Source: Methylomonas methanica MC09
GTDB taxonomy: Bacteria > Pseudomonadota > Gammaproteobacteria > Methylococcales > Methylomonadaceae
NCBI RefSeq assembly: GCF_000214665.1
Contig: NC_015572.1
Location: forward strand, 434,001-498,000
Direction: 5' to 3'
DNA: 64,000 nt
Made by a program: the position numbers and the translations under genes. Shown here piece by piece: positions 19,195-28,788 of the stretch (position 1 is its first letter; every line of letters starts with the position of its first letter). The notes beneath the pieces are model-generated. The model was not told the DNA's origin. It saw nothing but the letters and a program-made list of their open reading frames with translations, and searched no databases.

Positions 19195-19224
19195 ATGACA
19201 ATTTTCTGCGGAATTGGATAGAAT
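19195..19224 (+). promoter_or_regulatory. Predicted sigma-70 promoter of ssrA
   Basis: ATGACA at 19195-19200 (five of six matches to TTGACA), an 18-base spacer and TAGAAT at 19219-19224 (five of six to TATAAT). The tmRNA 5' end at 19235 lies ten bases after the -10 box. Confidence 0.65.
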
Positions 19225-19234
19225 GACCTTTCTT

Positions 19235-19613
19235 GGGGGCGACCTGGCTTCGACGTGGGTAGCAAAACCTCAGGTGCATGCCGAGCACAGTACAGCTCGT
19301 AAAACCTACTGAAAAAAAGTATTCGCAAACGACGAAAACTACTCAGTGGCTTTAGCAGCTTAAAACCTGCACCACTTCTCTGACCAGGTGTACTTATGCG
19401 CCTGGAGCTCTTTCGGGGGCGCTCAGGGATCATATTACATAAGATCGCGCCAGGGCTTAGTTCGGAGCCTGAAGCGCTAAATCCAATCGAAATCGCTGTT
19501 GATCCTCTTGGCCCGACGGGTAGTCAACAGTTAAATCAAAAGCGCGGGATAAGCATGTAGAGCTTGTGGCGGAGTGCTTGCGGACGCGGGTTCAATTCCC
19601 GCCGCCTCCACCA
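19235..19613 (+). ncRNA. ssrA: Transfer-messenger RNA (tmRNA)
   Basis: Rescues stalled ribosomes and tags the nascent protein for degradation. The 5' GGGGGCG pairs with CGCCTCC (19603-19609) to form the tRNA-like acceptor stem. A discriminator A and an encoded CCA end the molecule at 19613. The T arm is GCGGG-TTCAATT-CCCGC. The tag reading frame starts with the resume codon GCA at 19325 and encodes ANDENYSVALAA, with TAA at 19361-19363. The tag ends in the usual ALAA-type ClpXP degron. Length is about 379 bases, close to the E. coli RNA (363). The 3' end is the integration site of the island that follows. Confidence 0.97.
19580..19606 (+). other. attL: ssrA 3'-end half of a 27-bp direct repeat
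   Basis: The 27 bases from GCGGACGCGG to CCCGCCGCC in the T-arm region of ssrA occur again, identical, at 28987-29013. Integrases often target the 3' end of ssrA and leave such a duplicated core. An integrase remnant starts 130 bases downstream, as expected for the attL side. Confidence 0.8.
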
Positions 19614-19625
19614 CCAAGATTAAGA

Positions 19626-19652
19626 AACGGGGCCTAAAGCCCCGTTTTTTTT
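19626..19652 (+). terminator. Rho-independent terminator after ssrA
   Basis: AACGGGGC, loop CTAAA, GCCCCGTT, then a run of T. It is a perfect eight-pair stem with a U-tract, 13 bases after the tmRNA CCA. Confidence 0.9.
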
Positions 19653-19737
19653 GACATTAAACAATATTTACCTTGCTGGATTCATCCAATCCACTAATGG
19701 GGCCACAAAAAGGGCCGCATGAACCGGCAAGGCAACC

Positions 19738-20112
19738 ATGAGACAAGCGACTTTTTTATGGAAGAACGAGCGCGGTATCTATTTCTTTCGGGCCAGAATT
19801 CCGAAACAATTTTCGGCTGCAATTAAAATCGGCGAAATTGTCTTTTACGATTCTCGCACCGAACAGTCCTGGAAAAACGATCAAGTTATTCGTAAGACCG
19901 TTTGGATGCCTGCATTATTGAAAACGGGTCAAGAATATCGTAATCCTTGCCAAACTCGCCATACATTCACATCTTCACTTCTTTCAAGAGGAGATAACCC
20001 GATGTTTGTGGCTCAACAAATGGGGCATAAGGATTGGGGTATGATTAGAAAAGTTTATGGGCGATGGATTCCACAAGGTGGAAGCGACCCAAGCCCGGTA
20101 GGGCCCGCCTGA
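19738..20112 (+). pseudogene. Tyrosine recombinase (phage-type integrase) remnant
   Basis: A 124-codon frame that joins the two ends of a phage-type integrase. The N-terminal part has the opening KNERGIYFFRARIPKQF seen in many tyrosine recombinases. The C-terminal part has the active-site segments RHTFTSSLLSRGD, MGHKDWGMIRKVYGRW (R-x-x-R/H box, His and nucleophile Tyr). The central 200-250 residues, including the first catalytic Arg, are missing, so the product cannot be active. The position just after the ssrA terminator fits an integrase that once moved the island using the ssrA 3' end as target. The frame itself stays open across the junction, consistent with an in-frame internal deletion. 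Confidence 0.75.
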
Positions 20113-20648
20113 AGGGCATAAAACAAAACACAACCTCGTAGAGTCAAGCGATAGCGCGAAGGGTATCTTACCTTTTTTCCGGTTTCGATCCCAAGGCGTC
20201 ACTTGGAAATGCAGGTTTTAAAGTGTGAGCAGGGGGCAAGCTTTATGAAAAGCGGACGTTCAAGTTCATCTTTCTTAGGTTGCGGTGTTGTTCGACTATT
20301 TACGCTAATTTCTGATAGTGATACCCCTGCATTTTCAAATTTTGCCACGCAAAAGGCCATTGTTGCAGAGTGCTTTTTGATGCCTCAGAACACAAGTTGA
20401 TAAATGAAAACTAACTAAACTGTGTTAGTTATCGCATATAATTTGTGTCAAATCTCGCCCTCCTTACGTAAATGCCACTAGTTGATTGAATTACCAACAC
20501 TATTCTTTCTTGGCTGAATATTTCGCAACCAATTGTATTTATTAAAAAACAGTCGGCAAAGGCAAACAAAATGGAATAATTCCAAGAAAAGGCACCAAAA
20601 TTGCTTGATCAAGGAGTTTAATTAATTTTTGTTTAGGCCATGTAATAC
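20113..20648. other. AT-rich gap before fecI-like gene
   Basis: No gene I can support. Two palindromes stand out: AACTAAC (20409-20415) with GTTAGTT (20424-20430), and TGGAAT-A-ATTCCA at 20572-20584. They could be operators for the iron-signalling genes downstream. No clear match to a 19-bp Fur box was seen. The first 130 bases look like further integrase-flank debris. Confidence 0.35.
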
Positions 20649-21155
20649 ATGACATCAAAGGGATTAACTGACAGTCACACCATCAGCCAATTATATTCAG
20701 ATCACCATGATTGGCTTTTACATTGGATAGAGCGCAAAGTCTCCTGCCGCTTGCAAGCAGAAGACCATGCGCATGATACTTTTGTGCGCGTCATTGCATC
20801 AAAACAAGCCCCCAACCTGAAGGAGCCTCGCGCTTTCCTGACAACGATCGCAAAAGGTTTGCTGATCGACCACTGGCGACGAAGCGACATAGAACAAGCT
20901 TACCTGGAACGCATTACCGCCTATCCGGAAGAAATTGCCATTTCGCCCGAAGAAAATGTCATCATTCTCGAAGTGTTGCGGGAAATCGATGAATTACTGA
21001 ATCAACTCCCGGCAAAGGTCCGGCAGGCATTCTTCTTGGCGCATTTTGAAGATCTCACCGATGCCGAAATTGCCCAAAAATTGGGCGTCAGTGACCGCAT
21101 GGTCAGAAAATATGTCGCACAAGCCATGTTGCAATGCTTGAGCGCCGAATTTTAA
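20649..21155 (+). CDS. ECF sigma factor, FecI family
   Basis: Predicted RNA polymerase sigma factor (168 residues) that would activate a TonB-dependent receptor gene in response to a signal from outside the cell. Region 2 covers about residues 10-80 (LYSDHHDWLLHWI, DHAHDTFVRVIAS, FLTTIAKGLLIDHWRR), and region 4 covers 110-165 (LPAKVRQAFFLAHFEDLTDA, IAQKLGVSDRMVRKYVAQAM helix-turn-helix). It sits six bases before a FecR-like gene, the classic sigma/anti-sigma pair. FecI-type genes are usually iron-regulated by Fur. The only SD-like AAGGAG is about 35 bases from the ATG, so translation may be weak or the start may differ. Confidence 0.93.
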   Translation: MTSKGLTDSHTISQLYSDHHDWLLHWIERKVSCRLQAEDHAHDTFVRVIASKQAPNLKEPRAFLTTIAKGLLIDHWRRSDIEQAYLERITAYPEEIAISPEENVIILEVLREIDELLNQLPAKVRQAFFLAHFEDLTDAEIAQKLGVSDRMVRKYVAQAMLQCLSAEF

Positions 21156-21161
21156 CCCAAC

Positions 21162-22127
21162 GTGCAAAATCAACGCCGCACTACTATTGACCCGCAAATC
21201 CTGGCTCAGGCTGCCGAATGGTATGCGATCCTGCGTAAAGGGCAGGCACACCCGGCTGAGCAGGCAGAATGGAAAATCTGGCTGACCGAACACCCCGACC
21301 ACCAAACCGCTTGGGCCAGAGTGGAGTTCCATGCGGATCGACTCAAATCACTCCCACCCAAAGCCGCTTATGTTGCACTCACAGCGCCTGATTTACAGCG
21401 CCGGCGCGCCATCAAGAACCTTGTACTGTTAGGCGCGGTGGGATTATCCAGTTGGCAATTTTCCCGTAGTCGCTACTGGCAGGCATGGACGGCGGATTAT
21501 CATATCGCGCAGGGTGAAACCAAAACCATTACCTTGTCGGATGGCTCAACGGTCATGCTGGATAGCGGCAGCGCGTTGAATGTTGAATTCAGCATGGATG
21601 TGCGCCGCTTACAATTGGTTGCCGGTGAGATTTACATCGAAACAGCCAAGGACAACATCGGTTGGCACCGGCCATTGGTGGTCGACACGCAAGACGGCAG
21701 AGTTCGAGCACTCGGCACCCGTTTTAGCGTTAACAAACAAGCCGACTACAGCCAAGTCGCCGTTTATGCAAATAGCGTTGAAATCCAACCCACCGATCCA
21801 ACCGCCTCAAAACAGCTGCTGCAAGCAGGCCAACAAACTCAATTCGTCTCAACGCGTATTGATCCAGCCCACTCGCTAAAACTCGACCAACCGGCTTGGA
21901 GTCAAGGCGTCATTGTTGCCGACAACATTCCGCTCAGCGAATTTCTGTTACAGCTGAATCGTTACCGGCAAGGCTATGTCACCTGCGCGCCTGAAATTGC
22001 CGACTTGCGCATTTTTGGTTCCTTCCCTCTCAAAGATACCGACAAAATCCTGTTAAATCTCCAGGCCAACTTGCCGGTCAAGTTATCCAGCCCGTTCCCA
22101 TACTGGGTAAAAATTCTACCGCGCTAA
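21162..22127 (+). CDS. FecR-type anti-sigma factor/signal transducer
   Basis: Predicted inner-membrane protein that holds the FecI-like sigma factor and relays the receptor signal to it. Residues 10-60 form the DUF4880 sigma-binding region (AAEWYAILRKGQAHPAEQAE, WLTEHPDHQTAWARVE). A short hydrophobic segment (KNLVLLGAVGLSSWQF) lies near residue 85. The FecR domain follows (GETKTITLSDGSTVMLDSGS, LGTRFSVNKQADYSQVAVYA), and the C-terminal 60 residues resemble the short domain that contacts the receptor plug extension. Start codon is GTG, six bases after fecI. Length 321 is typical. Confidence 0.93.
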   Translation: MQNQRRTTIDPQILAQAAEWYAILRKGQAHPAEQAEWKIWLTEHPDHQTAWARVEFHADRLKSLPPKAAYVALTAPDLQRRRAIKNLVLLGAVGLSSWQFSRSRYWQAWTADYHIAQGETKTITLSDGSTVMLDSGSALNVEFSMDVRRLQLVAGEIYIETAKDNIGWHRPLVVDTQDGRVRALGTRFSVNKQADYSQVAVYANSVEIQPTDPTASKQLLQAGQQTQFVSTRIDPAHSLKLDQPAWSQGVIVADNIPLSEFLLQLNRYRQGYVTCAPEIADLRIFGSFPLKDTDKILLNLQANLPVKLSSPFPYWVKILPR

Positions 22128-22158
22128 TTTCAACGCAGGTAGGCAACCAGCCAGAGGG

Positions 22159-22545
22159 CTAACTTAGCTGGATAATCTGATTCAGCCGCTCACACACCTG
22201 GGTAAAGAGACTATTCGACAACGATTTAAGCGGGTGTGCCTTGGCTTTTCGCAAACGCCAATCGAAAGATTTGGGCTGATGACAGAGAACATAGCTGGTC
22301 TTCTCTGCTTTGCGGCCGGCGGCCCGGCCGATTGCCACCGCGAATGGATTATCGGCATTGTACTCTGCCGTTGTCATCGGTAAGCCAATCACCAATGAGG
22401 TTTTTTCGTTAAAGATGCGCGGCGAAAGCACCAGAAACGGATGAACATTGCGCATTTCCTGCCCGACTTGTGGGTTGCAGTCAATCCAGATAATGTCCTG
22501 GCGATCCGGCACCCAATCAGTCTGTTTTTTTTGCGTTACCAACAC
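22159..22545 (-). CDS. MazF/PemK-type toxin
   Basis: Predicted mRNA interferase toxin of about 128 residues. The body has the PemK-fold pattern QDIIWIDCNPQVGQEMRNVH, PFLVLSPRIFNEKT, LVIGLPMTT and a late FDWRLRKAKAH loop. The start is best placed at GTG 22545 (or TTG 22542), which overlaps the antitoxin stop. The open frame extends upstream inside the antitoxin gene but those residues have no family counterpart. Encoded against the direction of fecR and the receptor, with its 3' end 31 bases from the fecR stop. Confidence 0.88.
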   Translation of the reverse strand: MLVTQKKQTDWVPDRQDIIWIDCNPQVGQEMRNVHPFLVLSPRIFNEKTSLVIGLPMTTAEYNADNPFAVAIGRAAGRKAEKTSYVLCHQPKSFDWRLRKAKAHPLKSLSNSLFTQVCERLNQIIQLS

Positions 22546-22790
22546 TCTGCTCCAACCGCTTCGCTGGCCGCCATCACTTCTCCGCCGTGGCGGGCAGGAT
22601 CGAAACAAGCCAATCGCTGCTCCAGTGTCGGCGAAACGTCGTCAATAGCTCTAATGATCACCTGATCGTTTTCGACAGAAATACGCACACGCTGATCAAC
22701 ATGCAAATGCGCTTCACGGGCAATCGCGGCAGGCAATCGAACGCCCAAGTTATTACCCCATTGCTTGATGTCAAGAATTGCTTCAACCAT
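22536..22790 (-). CDS. MazE/AbrB-type antitoxin
   Basis: Predicted DNA-binding antitoxin of about 84 residues that neutralises the MazF-like toxin and represses the pair. The first 45 residues form a swapped-hairpin AbrB fold (VEAILDIKQWGNNLGVRLPA, then HLHVDQRVRISVENDQVII). The acidic C-terminal tail is the probable toxin-binding part. ATG 22790 is preferred; a GTG at 22799 is in frame. It overlaps the toxin gene by a few bases, the usual coupled arrangement. Confidence 0.88.
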   Translation of the reverse strand: MVEAILDIKQWGNNLGVRLPAAIAREAHLHVDQRVRISVENDQVIIRAIDDVSPTLEQRLACFDPARHGGEVMAASEAVGAECW

Positions 22791-23168
22791 GATAATCACC
22801 CAAATTGTTTATACCTAAGTTTAAACATGATTGGCTAATAGGTCAACGGGGGCGTTGCGGTTCATCGTATGTTGGACTTCATAGCGATCTATCTACTGCA
22901 TGGCAATGCCCCGTTAAGCTATGCCCATAGAGCGCAAGAGCCGTTCGTGGTGAGCGAGTCGAACCATGAACTGCTTAACGGCATAATCTACATAGATGGT
23001 GTGACCAGAGCCGTCCAGGTGCTTGTGCCGCAAAAAAATCAATTTATTTTTACAGCAAAATCATTGAGTTAAAAAATATTTGAAAATTTTTTCATTTTTG
23101 AGTTCCGGATTTTGAATCTCGACCGGCAAGGGTAATGACAACACCATTATTTAAAGGAGATAAAACCG
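22791..23168. other. Receptor promoter region with repeat-like segment
   Basis: The gap between the antitoxin start and the receptor start should hold two divergent promoters. About 22935-22980 contains CCGTTCGTGGTGAGCGAGTC and GAACCATGAA, close to a dispersed intergenic repeat style (CCGTTCGTGGTGAG..TCGAACCATGAAC). The receptor has a strong ribosome site, AAAGGAG near 23153. A 67-codon frame at 22869-23072 crosses the repeat and is not supported as a gene. Confidence 0.4.
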
Positions 23169-25604
23169 ATGTCATTGACGAGTCGCACCAGCCGCTCAGA
23201 CCTACAACCCTCGCGATTGCGCCAGGCCATCCAACACATCCTGCTGGCCTCCGCGCTAACCGTATCCGCGGCGGCGCATGCAGAGACCCGTACGGATACT
23301 GCCGGCATCAGGCATAACTATCACATTAGCGGCGGTTCATTGGGGCAGGCGCTAAGACAGTTTGCGACCGACTCTGGGTTGTTGTATTCGGCGGAAGCTA
23401 AATTGACCGATGGTAAAACCACGGCGGGTCTGGATGGCGAGTACACCGCCGAAGACGCATTAAAAAAACTCCTGGTCGGCACCGGTCTGACGTATACGTT
23501 TACAGCGGAGGGCGCGGTGGCGGTAAGGGTTGCCGAGACAGGAAGCAATGCGGCATCGACTTTGCCGGCGGTGAGGGTGGTGGGCAAGGCGGAATATGAT
23601 TCGACTGATCCTTATAATCAAGATTACAGCCTACCCAATGCCACGACAGCGACCAAGACAGATACCCCAATCATGGAAACGCCGTTTTCGATACAGGTAG
23701 TGCCCAAACAAGTGTTGGAAGACATTCAAGCGGTTAGGTCGACCGATGCGTTGGATTATGTCAGCGGTATCTTTCACTCCAGCGGGTCCGGCGATTATTT
23801 GGATTTTTCAACACGGCGAGGATTTAATAATTTTCCAGTCGGAGACTATCGTGATGGCACGCCATTGCCCCTAGGGGATTTTATTGTAGGTGGGCGTGAT
23901 ATGGCCAATACCGAGCGCGTCGAAGCTTTAAAGGGGCCGGCTTCTTTGCTTTATGGAATGGCCGTGCCGGGTGGAATCGTGAATTTTGTGACCAAAAAAC
24001 CGCTGGCGACACCCTATTATTCGTTACAGCAACAATTCGGTTCATATGATTTTTACCGCACCACGTTGGATGCCACCGGGCCGGTCAATGACGATAAAAC
24101 CTTGCTATACCGCTTTAATCTAGCTTACAAAAGCGCGAATTCGTTTCGCGACATGGTGAACAGCGAACGTGTGTTCGTTGCGCCGACGGTGACATGGAAT
24201 ATAAGCCCTAAAACCCAGGTAAACTTTGAGCTGGAATACGATACTGGCCATGTGGTATTCGACCGAGGTATTCCCGCGGTTTTTCTGGGTACTCGTCCCG
24301 CCGATTTGCCGCGCAATCGGTATTTGGGGGAGGCGAATCCTCCAACCGAGTACGAGAGCCTTCTTCTGGGGGTAAATTGGTCTCATTCCTTTAACGAGAA
24401 CTGGACCTTCAGCCACCGTTTCAACGCCCTGTTTGCTGGAGTTGATCAAATAGCTGCCTTTCAAACAATGGTAAATCCATCCACGATCAATCGCTTTGTA
24501 GCCCACTCTAGGACCGAGCTTCAAGACCAAGCTCTCTTTTTCAATAGTATCAATTTGACTGGGTATTTCGATACCTGGGGGCTTAAGCATACCTTACTGC
24601 TGGGAGGCGATTATTACCGCAAACATCTAGATAATTTCAGGGCGAGTTTTACGGGGAGTAACACTAGTATTTACGACCCGGTTTACCTCGGCCCTAGTCT
24701 TGCCCAAGCTCCGTACACTCTTAAGTTGGATTCTCAGAATGACTGGTTTGGACTGTATTTACAGGACCAGATCAAGCTTCCCTTTAATTTAAGCATGCTG
24801 GCGGGTTTTCGTTACGATAGCGCCGAGAGCAGTACTACCTTAAATAATGGCACTCCGAATAAAAATCCCCGTCAGGATAGTCTGACGCCTAGAGGCGGTG
24901 TGGTTTGGCAGCCTATACCCGAGCTCAGTCTGTATGGTAGTTACTCGGAAAATTTTACCGGTATCAATACAACCGGGTTTGGGGGTTCGGTTTTGCCGCC
25001 GGAGACGGCGCAACAATGGGAATTCGGCGCAAAGACCGAATTGTTCGATCAGCGTTTTCTGGCCACAGTGGCGTGGTACGACCTGACTAAACAAAATGTC
25101 TCGGTGTTTAACGGTATAACCAGTTTTAACGAAGCTATCGGTGAAGCGCATAGCGCGGGTTTGGAGGTGGACGCGAAGGGGGAAATCTTACCGGGCTGGA
25201 ATATGATTGCGTCTTACGCCTATACGCCTGAAGCTTTGGTGACTCAAGGGCAAGCTGATCAGATCAATCAGCGCCTACGCGGAGTGCCTAGACATGGCGG
25301 CAGCTTGTTTACCAGTTACGAATTTCAAACGGGTGCGTTGCAAGGCTTTAAGTTGGGAGGCGGCACCGTTATCCGCAGTTCCCAACATACCGACCCGACG
25401 GCTGCGACTGCGATACTACCCGGTTTTGCGACGGTGAACCTGTTGGCGAGTTATTCATGGAAAGTAGGCGGCAGCAAGCTGACTACTCAATTAAATATCA
25501 ATAATTTGTTAGACAAGACTTACTACCCAGCTTCCTTCGGCCGAGACAGTATTGAAGTCGGTGCGCCGCGAACGTTTATGGGGGCTGTGCGGATAGAGTA
25601 TTGA
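23169..25604 (+). CDS. TonB-dependent siderophore receptor with N-terminal signalling (STN) domain
   Basis: Outer-membrane beta-barrel transporter predicted to import a ferric siderophore and to signal through the FecR/FecI-like pair. It has a signal peptide (HILLASALTVSAAAHA), then an STN domain at about residues 55-125 (ISGGSLGQALRQFATDSGLL, TAEDALKKLLVGTGLTY), which is present only in receptors that transduce a signal. The plug follows (METPFSIQVVPKQVLEDI, ERVEALKGPASLLYGMAVPG, GGIVNFVTKKPL), and then a 22-strand barrel ending with the aromatic C-terminus RTFMGAVRIEY. Length 811. A good SD (AAAGGAGA) precedes the ATG. The MazEF-like pair separates it from fecR, so it must have its own promoter, as is usual for a FecI target. 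Confidence 0.95.
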   Translation: MSLTSRTSRSDLQPSRLRQAIQHILLASALTVSAAAHAETRTDTAGIRHNYHISGGSLGQALRQFATDSGLLYSAEAKLTDGKTTAGLDGEYTAEDALKKLLVGTGLTYTFTAEGAVAVRVAETGSNAASTLPAVRVVGKAEYDSTDPYNQDYSLPNATTATKTDTPIMETPFSIQVVPKQVLEDIQAVRSTDALDYVSGIFHSSGSGDYLDFSTRRGFNNFPVGDYRDGTPLPLGDFIVGGRDMANTERVEALKGPASLLYGMAVPGGIVNFVTKKPLATPYYSLQQQFGSYDFYRTTLDATGPVNDDKTLLYRFNLAYKSANSFRDMVNSERVFVAPTVTWNISPKTQVNFELEYDTGHVVFDRGIPAVFLGTRPADLPRNRYLGEANPPTEYESLLLGVNWSHSFNENWTFSHRFNALFAGVDQIAAFQTMVNPSTINRFVAHSRTELQDQALFFNSINLTGYFDTWGLKHTLLLGGDYYRKHLDNFRASFTGSNTSIYDPVYLGPSLAQAPYTLKLDSQNDWFGLYLQDQIKLPFNLSMLAGFRYDSAESSTTLNNGTPNKNPRQDSLTPRGGVVWQPIPELSLYGSYSENFTGINTTGFGGSVLPPETAQQWEFGAKTELFDQRFLATVAWYDLTKQNVSVFNGITSFNEAIGEAHSAGLEVDAKGEILPGWNMIASYAYTPEALVTQGQADQINQRLRGVPRHGGSLFTSYEFQTGALQGFKLGGGTVIRSSQHTDPTAATAILPGFATVNLLASYSWKVGGSKLTTQLNINNLLDKTYYPASFGRDSIEVGAPRTFMGAVRIEY

Positions 25605-25633
25605 AACGGCAAGACTAAAAAGTGCCGTAGGGC

Positions 25634-25788
25634 CGTAGGTTGGGGTGAGGCACGAACCCCAACATTATTAACCGGTTGGGCCTTAATTGGTTGTTGATGG
25701 TTTTATTGGTTGCGATGTCTCGTTGTCATGGTTCGCTGATAACTGAACGCTTGTCATGTTGGGGTTCCTATCGTCACCCCAACCTACG
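25634..25788. repeat. REP-type inverted repeat next to RAYT
   Basis: The left arm at 25634-25665 (GTAGGTTGGGGTGA, then AACCCCAACAT) is mirrored by the right arm at 25756-25788 (ATGTTGGGGTT, then TCACCCCAACCTAC). Each arm is itself a small hairpin, giving a bipartite mosaic element of about 155 bases. It overlaps the displaced 3' end of the REP-associated transposase gene, the usual location of the REP units such enzymes act on. Confidence 0.75.
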
Positions 25789-25843
25789 CCCCCAAACCTT
25801 TTGTCGTTTTCGGGGGAGGCTACGCCCCAATCGGCGGGCAATA
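25683..25843 (-). pseudogene. RAYT gene, displaced 3' fragment
   Basis: Reading the minus strand from the left edge of the IS and joining it to the RAYT frame on the other side gives an uninterrupted continuation: HRYIKAGIL, then PADWGVASPENDKRF, then GGVGWGDDRNPNM, and a TAA at 25683-25685. PADWG is the normal conserved ending of RAYT proteins. The rest of the tail is coded by the REP-like repeat. So this stretch is the C-terminal 51 codons of the gene cut by the IS3-family element. Confidence 0.8.
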
Positions 25844-25877
25844 TGTAGTGGTCTAATAAAAATGGACACCCGAATAG

Positions 25878-27094
<1,217 letters not shown>

Positions 27095-27097
27095 CCA

Positions 27098-27574
27098 CTA
27101 CAATATGCCTGCTTTGATGTATCGATGGATGCTGGAATGAGGCCAGTCTGCGGGGCGGGTGACGTAACCGTGTTTGACGGGGTTGTAATGGATGTAATCG
27201 ATGTGGTGGAGAAAATCGTCTTCATTTTGGATGGTGTGTTCCCAAAACCGGCGCTGCCATATTCCACGTTCGCCCTTGCTGCGACGACTGGCGTTGATGC
27301 GTTCGGTTTTGGGGATGTTTCGGGAAAATCCGGCCTTGATCAACATCCAACGGGTCGGGTAATCGGCATCTTCCGGCGGCATCGTGAATATGGCATGCAA
27401 ATGGTCGGGCATCACCACCATCGGGTCTATTTGAAACGAATGGCGGCTGCGCACGACGCGGATGGCCTCGCGCAGCGCATCGATGTGTTCCACCAATAAG
27501 CACCGCTTTCTTTCTGCAAGGTTGACGGTAAAGAAATAACTGCCACCTTCGAAGTAATTACGTCGATATTGCAT
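27098..27574 (-). pseudogene. RAYT (REP-associated tyrosine transposase), 5' part
   Basis: Y1 HUH-type transposase-like protein related to IS200/IS605 TnpA, thought to act on REP sequences. It shows the opening YFEGGSYFFTVNLAERKRCL, the HUH motif in VVMPDHLHAIFTMP, the ERGIWQRRFWEHTI segment, and the catalytic Tyr in DYIHYNPVKHGYV followed by DWPHSSIHRYIKAG. The last codon and the TAG stop are supplied by the IS end, so the protein stops after 158 residues instead of about 209. The catalytic residues remain; only the C-terminal tail was lost to the fragment at 25683-25843. Confidence 0.88.
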
Positions 27575-27770
27575 GGCTGCTGGAGTGATGCGGTTTAATT
27601 TATTCGGAAATATAACATGGGAGTCATGATGAAAATTCGCCCGTTCCGGGTTTTACCGCCGTTATGACGGTCTGGCAGCGAAGCTATTTTTAAGCGTCGT
27701 TGGATGCAGCGCCGGCGAGGCGGTCCGTCCACCCCTGTTCTATTTTAGACAATACCCTTAGCGTTAGATA

Positions 27771-28283
27771 ATGAACCCCGACTTTCCGCCGCTGACCGTG
27801 GCCTTTTTACACCATCAGAGCGAATTGCGGCAATTTCTGTATCGTCGGGTGCATTGCGCCGAAACGGCTGCCGATTTATTGCACGATACCTATTTACAAA
27901 TTGCGGACTATCCGGCCCAGGGACAAATTGCTAATGGCCGGGCGTTTTTGTACCGGGTGGCCGGTAATTTGGCGTTGGATCATTTACGCGCCCAAACCCG
28001 GCAGCAAGCGCGGGACGGCGGCGATTTGGACGACGAATGGCCATGCCTTCGCCCGCAACCCGAGGATTACTTGCAAGCCCGGCAGCAATGGCTGGAGGTC
28101 AGCTGCTGGTTAAGCAGTTTGCCCTTATCGGGCCGGCAAATGCTTTACTGGTACCGATTAGACGGCAAGAGCCAGCGGCAAATCGCTACCGAGCTTGGGG
28201 TTTCGGAACGCCACGTCGAACACGTGTTGAGCCGGGCCGGAAAATTGCTGGCTGAAAAACGCTTGATTGACGACAGTTATTAA
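27771..28283 (+). CDS. ECF sigma factor, FecI-like, orphan
   Basis: Predicted ECF sigma factor of 170 residues. Region 2 is near residues 10-75 (FLYRRVHCAETAADLLHDTY, FLYRVAGNLALDHLRAQTRQ), and region 4 is at 110-165 (LPLSGRQMLYWYRLDGKSQR, IATELGVSERHVEHVLSRAG). No FecR or receptor gene follows; the next genes are a toxin-antitoxin remnant and the island end. It may have lost its partners, or serve the receptor upstream. GC content is higher than in the first fecI copy, so the two did not arise by recent duplication. Confidence 0.9.
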   Translation: MNPDFPPLTVAFLHHQSELRQFLYRRVHCAETAADLLHDTYLQIADYPAQGQIANGRAFLYRVAGNLALDHLRAQTRQQARDGGDLDDEWPCLRPQPEDYLQARQQWLEVSCWLSSLPLSGRQMLYWYRLDGKSQRQIATELGVSERHVEHVLSRAGKLLAEKRLIDDSY

Positions 28284-28557
28284 TACAGCCCTACCATGCC
28301 GCTAGTCACGAAAAACCAAAAATTGATGGGCAATTTAAATATTGAGTATCGAAGTGGAAGATGTCAGGAAGTTTCAAAGTAGATCACGCCTGATCCTCTA
28401 AAAAATGAATGACTGCTCCGGAGCAATCATCAAAAATTTCTGATTTTTTTTGGAATGACCGCTAGTGGCCGATTGCCGAACGTCAATGAACAAAGTCGCC
28501 AAGACATATTGAAAGGGATTATCATTCGATTCGAATTTCAAAGCCGGGAGTATCGTT
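28284..28557. other. Gap with palindromes before the antitoxin gene
   Basis: A near-perfect 22-base palindrome at 28409-28430 (ATGACTGCTCC and GGAGCAATCAT) is followed after 13 bases by a run of T, so it could end the sigma factor transcript. ATTCGA-T-TCGAAT at 28524-28536, 22 bases before the start of the next gene, is a likely operator for antitoxin autoregulation. No gene seen. Confidence 0.4.
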
Positions 28558-28788
28558 ATGGCTATTGCTACTCAAGAAAATTTCAAAAACTATCCTTCGA
28601 ATGAAGTGCTCGTCAAGATCAGACAAATTGCCGAGACAGGAGGCCGCGAAGTTCAAACCGTGCTTGATGAGGCTTTAAAAGAATACATCGAACGCAAAAC
28701 CAAGGGCCGGCCTAGTCAGCAAGTGATGAACGCATTTGCCGAAAGTTTGGCCGAATTCGATAGTCTTTACCCCGAATTGGCAAAATGA
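28558..28788 (+). CDS. Antitoxin-like small protein paired with Doc remnant
   Basis: A 76-residue helical protein. The segment EVLVKIRQIAETGGREVQTV, then LDEALKEYIERKTKGRPSQQ, resembles the small antitoxins that precede Doc/Fic-type toxins. The C-terminal half (AFAESLAEFDSLYPELAK) would wrap the toxin. Its TGA overlaps the ATG of the Doc remnant, as is usual in such pairs. GGGAG at 28546-28550 is its ribosome site. The exact antitoxin family is not certain. Confidence 0.7.
   Translation: MAIATQENFKNYPSNEVLVKIRQIAETGGREVQTVLDEALKEYIERKTKGRPSQQVMNAFAESLAEFDSLYPELAK

Noticed and set aside
20203..20400. 65-codon frame between integrase remnant and fecI
   Set aside because: No recognisable motif, low-complexity Ser run, and no ribosome binding site; not supported as a gene.
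20400..20648. Fur box upstream of the fecI-like gene
   Set aside because: No 19-base match to the GATAATGATAATCATTATC type was found, although Fur control would be expected. The two palindromes there do not fit it.
22869..23072. 67-codon plus-strand frame upstream of the receptor
   Set aside because: It runs through a repeat-like segment, has no ribosome site and no protein-like pattern.
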